Origin: Chryseobacterium culicis
Lineage (GTDB): Bacteria; Bacteroidota; Bacteroidia; Flavobacteriales; Weeksellaceae
Direction: 5' to 3'
Length of the DNA stretch: 64,000 nt
NCBI RefSeq assembly: GCF_002979755.1
Contig: NZ_PCPP01000003.1
Coordinates: 310,001 to 374,000 of the forward strand
This document shows, one piece after another, positions 1 to 7,027 of this stretch. Numbering within the stretch: the first letter of the stretch is position 1; each line of letters opens with the position of its first letter. The notes under the pieces were generated by a model. The model made no database searches, was not told the origin of the DNA, and saw nothing but the letters and a program-made list of their open reading frames with translations. Made by a program: the position numbers and the translations under genes.

Positions 1-1004
1 TAATTGTAGTCGAAATATTGTCTATCCTGATTCTGGTAAGAGAAATCTCCCATGTAGCGGATATGTCCCAGATTGGTCTGGATATTGAATTGATGAACCC
101 AACGGTTGGTATTATATTCTCTGTCTCTACTTTCGTAGGCTACTCCACCCAACCCGTCATTAAGAGGATTTCTGTTTACCTCAGGGTTATAAAAATTGAA
201 TTTTTCATTCAGGAAAGACAGTTTATAAAAGAATGTTGTTTTGTTTTTGCTGTATCTCAACAATGCGGAAGCATCATACTGATCTTTAGGATTCCACTCA
301 TATCCTCTTTGGTTATCCTGTCCGAAATATTTATAGCCTTTGCTTTCTCCTGCAAATCCCATAAACTGGTTATGGTTGAAATTGATACTTGCAAACCATT
401 CATTACTGATATTATAATCTACATTCAGATTCTGAATATGTCTTCCGTTTCCTCTTTTCTTAAGATCATACTGGTCTCTTACCGTTTCTTCCTGTAAAGA
501 ACCTCTTACACTGATCTTTTTTGTACTGGTTTTCTTTGTAATAATATTGATTACACCGGCAACGGCACCATTTCCGTACTCAACCCCCATACTTCCTTTT
601 ACAATTTCGATTCTCTCTATATTGCTTAAAGTAATTTTAGTAAGGTCGATATTACTGCCTAATCCTGTATCCCCTACTACCGGAATATTGTCTATAAGAA
701 TTTTCACATAATCCCCATTAAGTCCCATAATTCTTGCTGTCGAGTTTCCTGAGCGGGTATCTGGAGTAATCTGTATGTTAAGACTTTGATTTAAAACTTC
801 TGCAACATTCGTGGCTGCCATATTTTTAATCTGCTCTGCATCAATAACATCAACCTTATAGATGGACTTGTTAATGGACTGCTGCATATACTGTCCTGTA
901 ATAACAACTTCTTCAATTTTCTTTTGATTAAGAGAATCCTTTTCTTGTGCATTTACCCATAAGGCCACGGATAACGATAGAACGGAAAGCACTTTCTTCT
1001 TCAT
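1..1004 (-). CDS. TonB-dependent outer-membrane receptor, N-terminal 334 residues (cut by window edge)
   Basis: Reading leftward from an ATG at 1004, the frame stays open to the window edge. It begins MKKKVLSVLSLSVALWVNAQ, a signal peptide. A plug domain follows, with 'KKIEEVVITGQYMQQSINKS' (a TonB-box-like start), 'MAATNVAEVLNQSLNIQITP', 'IMGLNGDYVKILIDNIPVVG' and 'IERIEIVKGSMGVEYGNGAV', all typical of plug domains, and then the start of the barrel. No N-terminal CarboxypepD_reg extension as in SusC is seen, which favours an iron, haem or cobalamin receptor. The gene diverges from two T9SS cargo genes, one HmuY-like, across a Fur-like operator, so haem/iron uptake is the likely role (inference). 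The -7 element TATATTTG lies on the minus strand at 1023-1030. Confidence 0.9.
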   Translation of the reverse strand, partial: MKKKVLSVLSLSVALWVNAQEKDSLNQKKIEEVVITGQYMQQSINKSIYKVDVIDAEQIKNMAATNVAEVLNQSLNIQITPDTRSGNSTARIMGLNGDYVKILIDNIPVVGDTGLGSNIDLTKITLSNIERIEIVKGSMGVEYGNGAVAGVINIITKKTSTKKISVRGSLQEETVRDQYDLKKRGNGRHIQNLNVDYNISNEWFASINFNHNQFMGFAGESKGYKYFGQDNQRGYEWNPKDQYDASALLRYSKNKTTFFYKLSFLNEKFNFYNPEVNRNPLNDGLGGVAYESRDREYNTNRWVHQFNIQTNLGHIRYMGDFSYQNQDRQYFDYN

Positions 1005-1022
1005 AAGGGTACAAATTTTCGA

Positions 1023-1030
1023 CAAATATA
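1023..1030 (-). promoter_or_regulatory. -7 promoter element of the TonB receptor gene
   Basis: The minus strand reads TATATTTG, a full match to the Bacteroidota TAnnTTTG element, 19 bp before the ATG. The Fur-like block at 1035-1089 lies just upstream, so a repressor there could also control this gene. Confidence 0.55.
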
Positions 1031-1034
1031 AAAC

Positions 1035-1089
1035 TTTATTTAGACTCATTAAAAATAATTGTATATTTTTGTGGAATAATTCTAAATAA
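1035..1089 (+). promoter_or_regulatory. Fur-like operator/promoter block, copy 1
   Basis: The left part has TTATTTAGACT facing TAAAAATAA, and the right part has GGAATAATTCTAAATAA. Both resemble the AT-rich dyad TTATTTAGA-N-TCTAAATAA that I associate with iron-responsive Fur sites in Bacteroidota (recalled, not searched). A -7 element TATTTTTG (1064-1071) sits between the two half-palindromes, so a bound repressor would cover the promoter of the gene at 1100. The same 55 bp recur at 2029-2083 with only three differences. Confidence 0.6.
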
Positions 1090-1099
1090 AAATAATCTC

Positions 1100-1906
1100 A
1101 TGAAATTAAAATTACTTTTAGGAGCTCTGATGTTTACAGCCTTAACGGCGAATGCTCAGGTGTCTAACATCAATGAAAATTTCAACAATTTTACAGCTGG
1201 GAATACCACTTTCCCACAATTTGGATGGTCTGCCATCGTGGCACCCATAACAGGTGAGTTTCCTCCTGTACCTCCAAGAATGATTGTAGCGGGAGATTCA
1301 AACAGATTCGTTCAGTCGTATGCTGGAAACAATGCTACAGGTTCTTCTTATCTGATTACTCCACAGATTGAAACTCCAACAGGAAATAAAACTTTGACTT
1401 TTGATACTACATTGGTGTCACCATCTCCCGGACCTGGAAGCATTCAGATAGGAGTAGCATCCAACCCTGCAGATATGTCAACTTTCGTTCCTGTAGGAAG
1501 CCCTATTAACGTATCGGTTATTGGTACAGTACAGAATATCAGTGTGAATATTCCGGCATCAACAGGTTCATATATTGTATTTAAATTCACTCCTACAGCG
1601 ACTCACGTTGCGATTCAGGTAGATAATGTGGTGTACAATACTACTGCTTCTTTAGGAGTGTCAGACCATATTAAATCAACAGAAAACTTCAGATTTGCCT
1701 TAAATTCTGATCAGTCAGCATTAGAATTTATTGTAAAAAAAGATCCTAAAAACATCCAAATCTATTCAGCAGCAGGACAAAAAGCAGCGGAAGGAAAACT
1801 GAACGGACAAAGATTTGATATCAGCGCTCTTCAGTCAGGAGTATATTTTATGAATATTGAAACTGCAGAAGGAAAAACGATCCAATCAAAATTCATCAAA
1901 AAATAA
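1100..1906 (+). CDS. Secreted jelly-roll (cleaved-adhesin / choice-of-anchor J type) protein with T9SS sorting domain
   Basis: 268 residues. The signal peptide MKLKLLLGALMFTALTANAQ is followed by 'NENFNNFTAG....FPQFGWSAI', the usual opening of cleaved-adhesin / choice-of-anchor-J jelly rolls, with 'SSYLITPQIE' and 'TFDTTLVSP' as further family-like strands. The last ~75 residues form a T9SS sorting domain ('IQIYSAAGQKAAEGKLNG...SGVYFMNIE...KFIKK'), so the protein should be exported and surface-anchored or released. Its promoter shares a 55-bp Fur-like block with the HmuY-like gene downstream, so co-induction under iron limitation is inferred. The ligand is unknown; haem or adhesion are both possible. 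Confidence 0.8.
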   Translation: MKLKLLLGALMFTALTANAQVSNINENFNNFTAGNTTFPQFGWSAIVAPITGEFPPVPPRMIVAGDSNRFVQSYAGNNATGSSYLITPQIETPTGNKTLTFDTTLVSPSPGPGSIQIGVASNPADMSTFVPVGSPINVSVIGTVQNISVNIPASTGSYIVFKFTPTATHVAIQVDNVVYNTTASLGVSDHIKSTENFRFALNSDQSALEFIVKKDPKNIQIYSAAGQKAAEGKLNGQRFDISALQSGVYFMNIETAEGKTIQSKFIKK

Positions 1907-1934
1907 GGTTTATTAGACTATTATTTGCCTTTTT

Positions 1935-1964
1935 AAAGCCGGCGGGATCACTCCTTCCGGCTTT
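1935..1964 (+). terminator. Intrinsic terminator after the jelly-roll protein gene
   Basis: Stem AAAGCCGG...CCGGCTTT with an extra GGA/TCC-like inner pairing, 28 bp after the stop. The T-run is short (CTTTATT), so termination may be partial. Confidence 0.55.
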
Positions 1965-2028
1965 ATTCGTGTCTGCTTTTTCTTAGGTATGAGAATGTTT
2001 AAAATAAAAACACGATAAAAATCATGTT

Positions 2029-2083
2029 TTTATTTAGACTGATTAAAAATAATTATATATTTTTGTGGAATCATTCTAAATAA
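2029..2083 (+). promoter_or_regulatory. Fur-like operator/promoter block, copy 2
   Basis: A 55-bp direct repeat of the block at 1035-1089 with three substitutions. It again carries TTATTTAGACT, a -7 element TATTTTTG (2058-2065) and the right-hand half-site ATTCTAAATAA. It lies 18 bp before the ATG of the HmuY-like gene. The conservation contrasts with the unrelated flanking sequence, so it is probably held by selection or by recent duplication. Confidence 0.6.
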
Positions 2084-2101
2084 GGATTTAAAAAATAAAT
2101 T

Positions 2102-3394
2102 ATGAAAACAAAACTATTATTGGCTTCAGTACTGGCAATGTCTGTTCAGCAGACTGTTTTAGCACAGACTGACGCGTTGGGATACTCACAGGTAAATATG
2201 ACAATGGGAAGCGGATACCAAAACCGTGTGTTTGTAAACCTTGCAGACGGTAATATGGTTTCTCAGCCAGCCAATACGTGGGATATTGCTTTTTATAGAA
2301 ACTCAAACTATGCATTCGGATCAAGAGTAAATGATGCTAAAGATATTGAAGTATTCACTGCTTCAACCAATTTAGCTGACTGGGATAATATCAGCATCAG
2401 TAATGAAGCTTCATGGGGAGCACCGCTTTACAATCCGGATCAGACCACAGACTGGAGCCAGGGAGCTTTTGAACAGGGGCCTGTGACCTCTCCAAACCCT
2501 AATATCCCTTCCACAGGTTGGGGAGTTTACAACCCGGTAAATCACCATATTCAGGGGAAAGCTATTTTTGTGTTAAAATATGCTTCAGGAACTTATATTA
2601 AGTTTGCTATTGAGGATGCCTTCGCAGGATACACCTTCAAATACTCAAAATGGAACGGTACATCATGGGGAGCTACAGAAACAAGAACTCTAGCTAACGG
2701 AACAGATGATTCTTATTTCAATTATTTCTCCTTTGATACCGGAGCAAAAGTACCAAGTCTGGAGCCGTCCAGAACTGCATGGGATTTCGTATTTACCAAA
2801 TACTATACATTCTATATGGGAGTACAGATGTACCCGCTTTCCGGAGCCATCCAAAGCCCGAATGTTAAAGTAGCAATGACACAACCAGAAACTCAGCAAA
2901 CAACAGCTTATGCAATTCCTGCCAATGCAAGTTTCTCATCAGCGATTACCACTGTAGGACACTCATGGAAAGGTATCGGAACGGTAAAAAATGATGTTGT
3001 ATACTACGTTAAAAAAGGAAATGATTACTACAGAATGTATTTCACAACCAATGGTGGAGCAAGTACAGGAAATATGTATTTCAAATACAAAAAGATCACT
3101 GAAACTTTGGGAATTACTGAAGTAGGAAAAAAAGCTTCTTTCGGTATTTATCCTAACCCGGCAACAGCAGATAAAAAAGTAACTGTTCTTTTTGATGTTA
3201 AAGAAAAAGCAGGGAACAAAGGGAATGTAGAAGTTTATGATCTTACCGGGAAAAAGGTATATTCTGCGGAACTTACCAATCAGGCAGGATTCTATAAGCA
3301 GGATCTGAACCTTTCTACCCTTACATCAGGAAATTATCTTGTAAAAATTACTTACGGTGGCCATTCGGAAACGAAAAAGCTTATCGTGAAATAA
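2102..3394 (+). CDS. HmuY-like haem-binding family protein with T9SS sorting domain
   Basis: 430 residues. Signal peptide (1-21, cut after VLAQ), then an HmuY-like region with the paired motifs 'WDIAFYR' (60-66) and 'WDFVFTKYYTFY' (227-238). These resemble the tryptophan-aspartate strands of the HmuY family, haem-binding proteins of Porphyromonas and relatives. The C-terminus is a type A T9SS sorting domain beginning near 'FGIYPNP' (347-353) and ending 'GNYLVKITYGGHSETKKLIVK'. Classical HmuY is a lipoprotein; here the anchor is T9SS export instead. A divergent TonB receptor and the Fur-like operator support a haem-scavenging role. Haem ligands cannot be assigned by eye; H148/H149 are candidates only. 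Confidence 0.8.
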   Translation: MKTKLLLASVLAMSVQQTVLAQTDALGYSQVNMTMGSGYQNRVFVNLADGNMVSQPANTWDIAFYRNSNYAFGSRVNDAKDIEVFTASTNLADWDNISISNEASWGAPLYNPDQTTDWSQGAFEQGPVTSPNPNIPSTGWGVYNPVNHHIQGKAIFVLKYASGTYIKFAIEDAFAGYTFKYSKWNGTSWGATETRTLANGTDDSYFNYFSFDTGAKVPSLEPSRTAWDFVFTKYYTFYMGVQMYPLSGAIQSPNVKVAMTQPETQQTTAYAIPANASFSSAITTVGHSWKGIGTVKNDVVYYVKKGNDYYRMYFTTNGGASTGNMYFKYKKITETLGITEVGKKASFGIYPNPATADKKVTVLFDVKEKAGNKGNVEVYDLTGKKVYSAELTNQAGFYKQDLNLSTLTSGNYLVKITYGGHSETKKLIVK

Positions 3395-3431
3395 AATATT
3401 TTATTTTAATACTTTCTATTTTTTCTAATAA

Positions 3432-3465
3432 AAAAGGCGGTTTCATAGTATTGGAACCGCCTTTT
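3432..3465 (+). terminator. Terminator after the HmuY-like gene
   Basis: AAAAGGCGGTT pairs with AACCGCCTTTT around a short loop 38 bp after the stop. The A/T tails on both sides make it usable from either strand, so it may also serve the convergent monooxygenase gene. Confidence 0.8.
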
Positions 3466-3528
3466 ATTCTTTAAGGAAACTAAAAATATTTAAATCTTTA
3501 AATTCTTAAATCTTCAAATATTAAAAGA

Positions 3529-3819
3529 TTAATATATCTTAAATCCTTTATAAACCTCTGCTGAGCTTTCCATAATTTTGGAAGCATCTTTACGGAAATC
3601 TAAAAGGTGATCCTGACCGTTATGTCTGTTGTGGTGCTCAACGCTTTCCCAAAGCTCGATCAGGAAAAAAGTTCCTTTATTATCTTTATCCTCAATAAGG
3701 TCATACTGCAGACAGCCTTCTTCCTTTCTTGTTTCTTTCACAAGGTTCTGAAACAGCTCTACAGCATCCATCAGATAATTTTCATTAAACTTAAAAAGTG
3801 CAATGATATGTAAATTCAT
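3529..3819 (-). CDS. Antibiotic biosynthesis monooxygenase (ABM)-type quinol monooxygenase
   Basis: 96 residues, the normal length of a single ABM domain (ferredoxin-like fold, active as a dimer). Family features: N-terminal 'LHIIALFKFNENY', 'EEGCLQYDLIEDKDNKGTFFLIELWESVEHHNRHNGQDHLLDF', where the E-x-W segment and a following His pair are typical of YgiN-like putative quinol monooxygenases. It is likely cytosolic, acting on quinones or related electrophiles; the true substrate is unknown. It is monocistronic, convergent with the HmuY-like gene and not obviously linked to its neighbours. Confidence 0.8.
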   Translation of the reverse strand: MNLHIIALFKFNENYLMDAVELFQNLVKETRKEEGCLQYDLIEDKDNKGTFFLIELWESVEHHNRHNGQDHLLDFRKDASKIMESSAEVYKGFKIY

Positions 3820-3907
3820 GTTCTAATATTTAGTGATGTAAAAGTAAAATATTTTCAAAACCGAATATCCTTTTAAGCCCTTTATTTTTCAATACAATGC
3901 ATAATTT

Positions 3908-4795
3908 TTAATTAAAAACTGATTTATAAATAGTTATAGAACTCATCACAATCACCAATGTTCCGATAATCACAAACATTTTCTTTACAGGAAGCTTAGC
4001 AGTGAGCATCGCTGAGAAAGGAGCAGTAATAATTCCTCCAATTAAAAGCCCGAGAATGATATTCCAGTGCTGGATTCCCAGAGTAAAGAAAAAGGTAACG
4101 GCTGCTGTGATGGTAAGGATGAATTTGGCCACTGTAGAACTTCCCACTGCAAATCTTGGGGTAAATGCATTTTTGATCAATGTTCCCGTTACCAAAGGGC
4201 CCCAGCCTCCTCCGGCAAAAGAATCTATAAAACCACCTATAACTCCCAGCCTGGTCAGATTGGTTTTTCTTTTCAGAGCCTTACTTTGTTTTTCTTTAAA
4301 TGCATTCGATAGAATCTGAATCCCAAGATATAAAGTATAAAAAGCAATCAGTGTTTTGGTGATCTTCGCATAATATTCTCCCAGGTAAGTAAGACTGACT
4401 GCACCAATAACAGCCCCGATAACTGCAGGCACTGCAAGTTTCTTCACTAAACTCTTACTGACATTTTTCAATCTGATATGGCTGATACTTCCCGCTGCCG
4501 TTGTAAAACTTTCTGCCGAGTGAATACTTGCACTTACAATATGTGGCGGAATATTCAAAAGCATAAGTGTGGTGGTACAAATGACTCCATATCCCATTCC
4601 CATGGATCCTGCAACGATTTCTGCAAAAACACCTACCAAAAGCATCCAGTAAAAAATATAATGATCTTTAGCCAGAATCGTTTGCAGCTCTTCAAGATAT
4701 CCCAATTCATACATTGAAAAAACAGCAATGGATATCATAACAACGGTCACAAAAAGGACATTAAGCCTTACCTGAATTTTTCTTGAGATCACCAT
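3908..4795 (-). CDS. TauE/SafE (TSUP) family membrane exporter
   Basis: Start placed at the ATG at 4795 (MVISRKIQVRLN...), 295 residues; the frame is open to 4840 but that extension overlaps the upstream small gene. About eight membrane helices occur in two TSUP half-repeats: 'GSMGMGYGVICTTTLMLLNIPPHIVSASIHSAESFTTAAGSISH' in the first and 'GFIDSFAGGGWGPLVTGTLIKN...VGSSTVAKFIL' in the second. TSUP proteins move sulfite, sulfoacetate or other organosulfur anions. The gene follows a 59-residue ORF with one base between stop and ATG (translational coupling likely) and an Rrf2 regulator, which suggests a sulfur-responsive unit (inference). Confidence 0.85.
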   Translation of the reverse strand: MVISRKIQVRLNVLFVTVVMISIAVFSMYELGYLEELQTILAKDHYIFYWMLLVGVFAEIVAGSMGMGYGVICTTTLMLLNIPPHIVSASIHSAESFTTAAGSISHIRLKNVSKSLVKKLAVPAVIGAVIGAVSLTYLGEYYAKITKTLIAFYTLYLGIQILSNAFKEKQSKALKRKTNLTRLGVIGGFIDSFAGGGWGPLVTGTLIKNAFTPRFAVGSSTVAKFILTITAAVTFFFTLGIQHWNIILGLLIGGIITAPFSAMLTAKLPVKKMFVIIGTLVIVMSSITIYKSVFN

Positions 4796-4796
4796 A

Positions 4797-4976
4797 TTAC
4801 AAAACCGTTTTAATCCATACTCCTTCATCATCAGCAGCACTGATCATAAAGACATTTAACGATGGTCTGTTTTCTACAGACCTGTTTTCAGATATAACAC
4901 GTGCAGCAGCCGAATGTACTGCAGGAATAGAAGGTGTAAGCTTTTGTAACTGGTTTGCCTCTTCTTTTGAAATCAT
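4797..4976 (-). CDS. Small unknown protein (59 aa) coupled to the TauE/SafE gene
   Basis: An ORF of 59 codons plus TAA, starting MISKEEANQLQKLTPSIP and ending ISAADDEGVWIKTVL. Its stop is one base from the TSUP ATG (TAATATG), it has ordinary codon use for the region, and a promoter-like region precedes it; together these argue that it is real. There is no signal peptide, membrane segment or cysteine. I do not recognise the family. Its position between an Rrf2 regulator and a sulfur-anion exporter suggests an accessory or sensing role in that unit, but this is inference. Confidence 0.6.
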   Translation of the reverse strand: MISKEEANQLQKLTPSIPAVHSAAARVISENRSVENRPSLNVFMISAADDEGVWIKTVL

Positions 4977-5007
4977 AATTTATTCATTTGAAGTAGTGCA
5001 AATATCT

Positions 5008-5022
5008 GATAAAATATTTATC
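5008..5022. promoter_or_regulatory. Palindrome in the promoter of the small-protein/TSUP operon
   Basis: GATAAA-ATA-TTTATC, with 6-bp perfect arms, lies between a -33-like TTTTG (minus strand, around 5026-5030) and a -7-like GATATTTG (minus strand, 4999-5006). A second dyad, CTAC-N7-GTAG, sits just upstream at 5023-5037. Either could be the operator of the neighbouring Rrf2 regulator. Confidence 0.4.
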
Positions 5023-5048
5023 CTACAAAACAAGTAGACTATTAATTC

Positions 5049-5080
5049 AAAAAAAAGGATCAGGTTAATCTACCAGATCC
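5049..5080 (-). terminator. Terminator overlapping the stop codon of the Rrf2 gene
   Basis: On the minus strand GGATC-T-GGT pairs with ACC-T-GATCC (one T:T mismatch), followed directly by eight Ts. The TAA stop of the regulator (5065-5067) lies in the loop. It separates the regulator from the downstream small-protein/TSUP operon. Confidence 0.6.
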
Positions 5081-5472
5081 ATTAAAGTTTTTTTCTCCAG
5101 AATGTTCAGGGAAGCATCCCGAACCTCTATCAGTACATCGTGAAGCCCGCAGTGATCTTCATTGCAATCAGCACATTTTTCGTAAAAATTCAGACTTACA
5201 CAGGGAAGCATCGCAATAGGACCATTTACAAGACGAATAATCTTCGCCAGCGTCACATCTTCAGGATTTTCTTTGAAAAAGTAACCTCCACCCTTTCCTT
5301 TTTTACTGTCAAGGATGTCTGATTTTTTCAATTCAAGAAGGATATTTTCCAAAAACTTTAAGGGAATCTTTTTATGTTCCGCAATTTCAGAAATAAGAAT
5401 CGGACCTTCATTTCTTTTTTCTACAAGATATGAAAGCGCCTTAAACGCATATTGAGATTTTTTTGAAAGCAT
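5065..5472 (-). CDS. Rrf2 family transcriptional regulator
   Basis: 135 residues from the ATG at 5472 (MLSKKSQYAFKALSYLVEKR). The longer frame to 5532 runs through the promoter (-7 TATTTTTG on the minus strand just upstream of 5472), so the shorter start is preferred. The winged helix has 'ILISEIAEHKKIPLKFLENILLELKKSDILDSKKGKGGGYFF', the diagnostic Rrf2 wing. A C-terminal cysteine group 'LPCVSLNFYEKCADCNEDHCGLH' could hold an Fe-S cluster or sense thiols, as in IscR/NsrR/CymR-type members. The adjacent TSUP operon is the probable target; cysteine or sulfide control is inferred. Confidence 0.85.
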   Translation of the reverse strand: MLSKKSQYAFKALSYLVEKRNEGPILISEIAEHKKIPLKFLENILLELKKSDILDSKKGKGGGYFFKENPEDVTLAKIIRLVNGPIAMLPCVSLNFYEKCADCNEDHCGLHDVLIEVRDASLNILEKKTLMDLVD

Positions 5473-5587
5473 TACAGCAAAAATAAGAAAATTGTTTAAT
5501 ATTTGAAAAAAGGGAGAAAAACGAAATGGCAAAAGAGTAAAAAGATAAATTTTTCTCTCCGTAATTTTACGGTTTTAGGTACCACAC

Positions 5588-5620
5588 TTTTGCCTTTCTC
5601 CCATTAAATCATTATGTTTG
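5588..5620 (+). promoter_or_regulatory. Promoter for the DUF4268 gene, abutting its ATG
   Basis: TTTTG at 5588-5592, a 20-bp spacer and TATGTTTG at 5613-5620 match the Bacteroidota -33/-7 pattern. The ATG at 5625 is four bases after the -7 element, so the transcript would start at or next to the initiation codon. Confidence 0.6.
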
Positions 5621-5624
5621 CCAT

Positions 5625-6053
5625 ATGTTCAGTAAACAAGAGGCACAGCAATTAAAAAAGGAATTTTGGACAGCTTTTGGAAGATCATTTCCCAGAAAAT
5701 GGATTCTTTATGACACCAAAATCAAGGACATGGCATTTAAATTTTCTGCCGACAATAAAAAAGTAGAAGTTTCTCTGGATATCGAAATGAAAGATGAGAT
5801 CTTTCGGAATGCTTACTACGAGAAGATCTGGTCATTGGAAGATATTTTAAAAGATTTCATCGGAGATTTTCAGAAAGAAGAGCATTTCACGCTTGATAAC
5901 GGTAAGATAATCAGTAGAATATGGATTGAAAAACATAATGTTTCCATTTTTAACAAAAATACATGGCAGGAAATTTTTGAATTTTTTGTAGACAAAATGG
6001 ACGGTTTTGAACGCTTTTACTACGAATATGAGGATTTTATAAAGGACATATAG
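5625..6053 (+). CDS. DUF4268 domain-containing protein
   Basis: 142 residues, cytosolic and charged. The pattern 'FWTAFGRSFPRKWILYDTKIKDMAFKFSADNKKVEVSLDIEM' followed by 'YEKIWSLEDILKDFIGDFQKE' and a C-terminal 'WQEIFEFFVDKMDGFERFYYEYEDFIKDI' fits the stand-alone DUF4268 family of Bacteroidota, in which some members are fused to nuclease-like domains. The function is unknown and no catalytic residues are evident here. No later ATG would keep the domain intact, so the start is firm even though it implies a leaderless or nearly leaderless message. Confidence 0.75.
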   Translation: MFSKQEAQQLKKEFWTAFGRSFPRKWILYDTKIKDMAFKFSADNKKVEVSLDIEMKDEIFRNAYYEKIWSLEDILKDFIGDFQKEEHFTLDNGKIISRIWIEKHNVSIFNKNTWQEIFEFFVDKMDGFERFYYEYEDFIKDI

Positions 6054-6109
6054 AATACTTACGAAATAAATACTATTTTACACTTCAGGTTAAGATAAAA
6101 AAGAAAACT

Positions 6110-6117
6110 TATCTTTG
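6110..6117 (+). promoter_or_regulatory. -7 element before the 212-residue hypothetical gene
   Basis: TATCTTTG, a full match to TAnnTTTG, 46 bp upstream of the ATG at 6164. No clear -33 element is seen. Confidence 0.5.
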
Positions 6118-6163
6118 CCACACCACTTAAACTAATAGATGAAACAAACTAACATGATTAAAA

Positions 6164-6802
6164 ATGAGAAAAGTGTACAAAAACATTTTTGGAGAGATTA
6201 TTTCCAAAAGTAATGCTGTGAAGCTGAGCGAATATCATCTGTATTATTATAAAGAAGGTTCCGATTTCCTGAAAGAAATTGAATTTATCAATGAAGATAA
6301 TATTTACAACATCAATTATTTTTTAAGTGAAGAAGACGACGAGGCGCAGGTAGTGGATTATCTTAAAGAAAAATCTGACTTTTTTGATATTGAAAAAAAG
6401 GAAGCTGCAGATGGCTTTATTATTTCCACCAATAAATTATATTCCTTATCTGTAGACGATCTGCCCTTAATTTCTAAAACTGTTTTCAAAACGGATGACC
6501 CGGAAAACTTTATCTGTTCACAGGTTATCGACAATGAAACTCATCAGCCGCAACTTGAAAGGACCATTAAATGCTGGTATACCCATGATGAAAAAGGGGA
6601 AAAATATGCCGCCATTGAATGCAGCTATCAGGAAGACGGAAAACTTGAGCTGGCTGTAGATAAAACCCCTGATCCTGATCATGAAGAAAACTGGATACAT
6701 TATGATTATGACACTTTCCAGGATCTTCAGGCACAGATAACCACTGACATCAGTTATTACAGGACAGCGGCTCTACTTCCAAAAGAAGCGTATCAGCAAT
6801 AA
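6164..6802 (+). CDS. Hypothetical acidic cytosolic protein (212 aa)
   Basis: No recognised family. There is no signal peptide or membrane segment. The protein is strongly acidic ('FLSEEDDEAQVVDYLKEKSDFFDIEKKEAADG', 'DKTPDPDHEENWIHYDYDTFQDL') and rich in Tyr and Trp. Codon use resembles the neighbours and a -7 element lies at 6110, which supports a real gene. A short overlapping ATG at 6139 is in another frame and would encode only a few residues. It is likely a lineage-specific flavobacterial protein; no function is proposed. Confidence 0.7.
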   Translation: MRKVYKNIFGEIISKSNAVKLSEYHLYYYKEGSDFLKEIEFINEDNIYNINYFLSEEDDEAQVVDYLKEKSDFFDIEKKEAADGFIISTNKLYSLSVDDLPLISKTVFKTDDPENFICSQVIDNETHQPQLERTIKCWYTHDEKGEKYAAIECSYQEDGKLELAVDKTPDPDHEENWIHYDYDTFQDLQAQITTDISYYRTAALLPKEAYQQ

Positions 6803-6990
6803 TTTATATTCTTCTTTTACCTCAAAATTATGAAATGAAATAGACTTCATTTTTTTTAACCTAAAAGTACAAATACCAATCTGGTCGATATTTCTAATAT
6901 CCTTGGATATCCAGATTGATAATACTGAAATTTCTTTACATAATTTCAGTCATCAGTCCAATAAGTGATTACATCTTATAGCTATAAAAT
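6803..6990. other. Gene-free stretch between convergent genes
   Basis: AT-rich, with a loose inverted pair around 'CCAATCTGGTCGATA...TATCCAGATTGATAAT' (about 6877-6922) that may act as a terminator for the + strand gene. No ORF is supported. Confidence 0.4.
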
Positions 6991-7022
6991 AAAAAAGAGA
7001 AACCTTACGATTTCTCTTTTTT
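6991..7022 (-). terminator. Bidirectional terminator between the unknown gene and gldG
   Basis: AAAAAAGAGAAA faces TTTCTCTTTTTT with a short loop, six bases beyond the gldG stop codon. It gives a T-run in both directions. Confidence 0.8.
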
Positions 7023-7027
7023 ATTTT

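Noticed and set aside
18..497. 159-codon plus-strand ORF
   Set aside because: It is antisense to the TonB receptor, whose minus-strand frame has a signal peptide and plug domain; the plus frame has no recognisable features.
5473..5532. Longer N-terminus for the Rrf2 regulator
   Set aside because: The extra residues cover the -7 element and are not part of the Rrf2 fold, which begins at MLSKKSQYAF.
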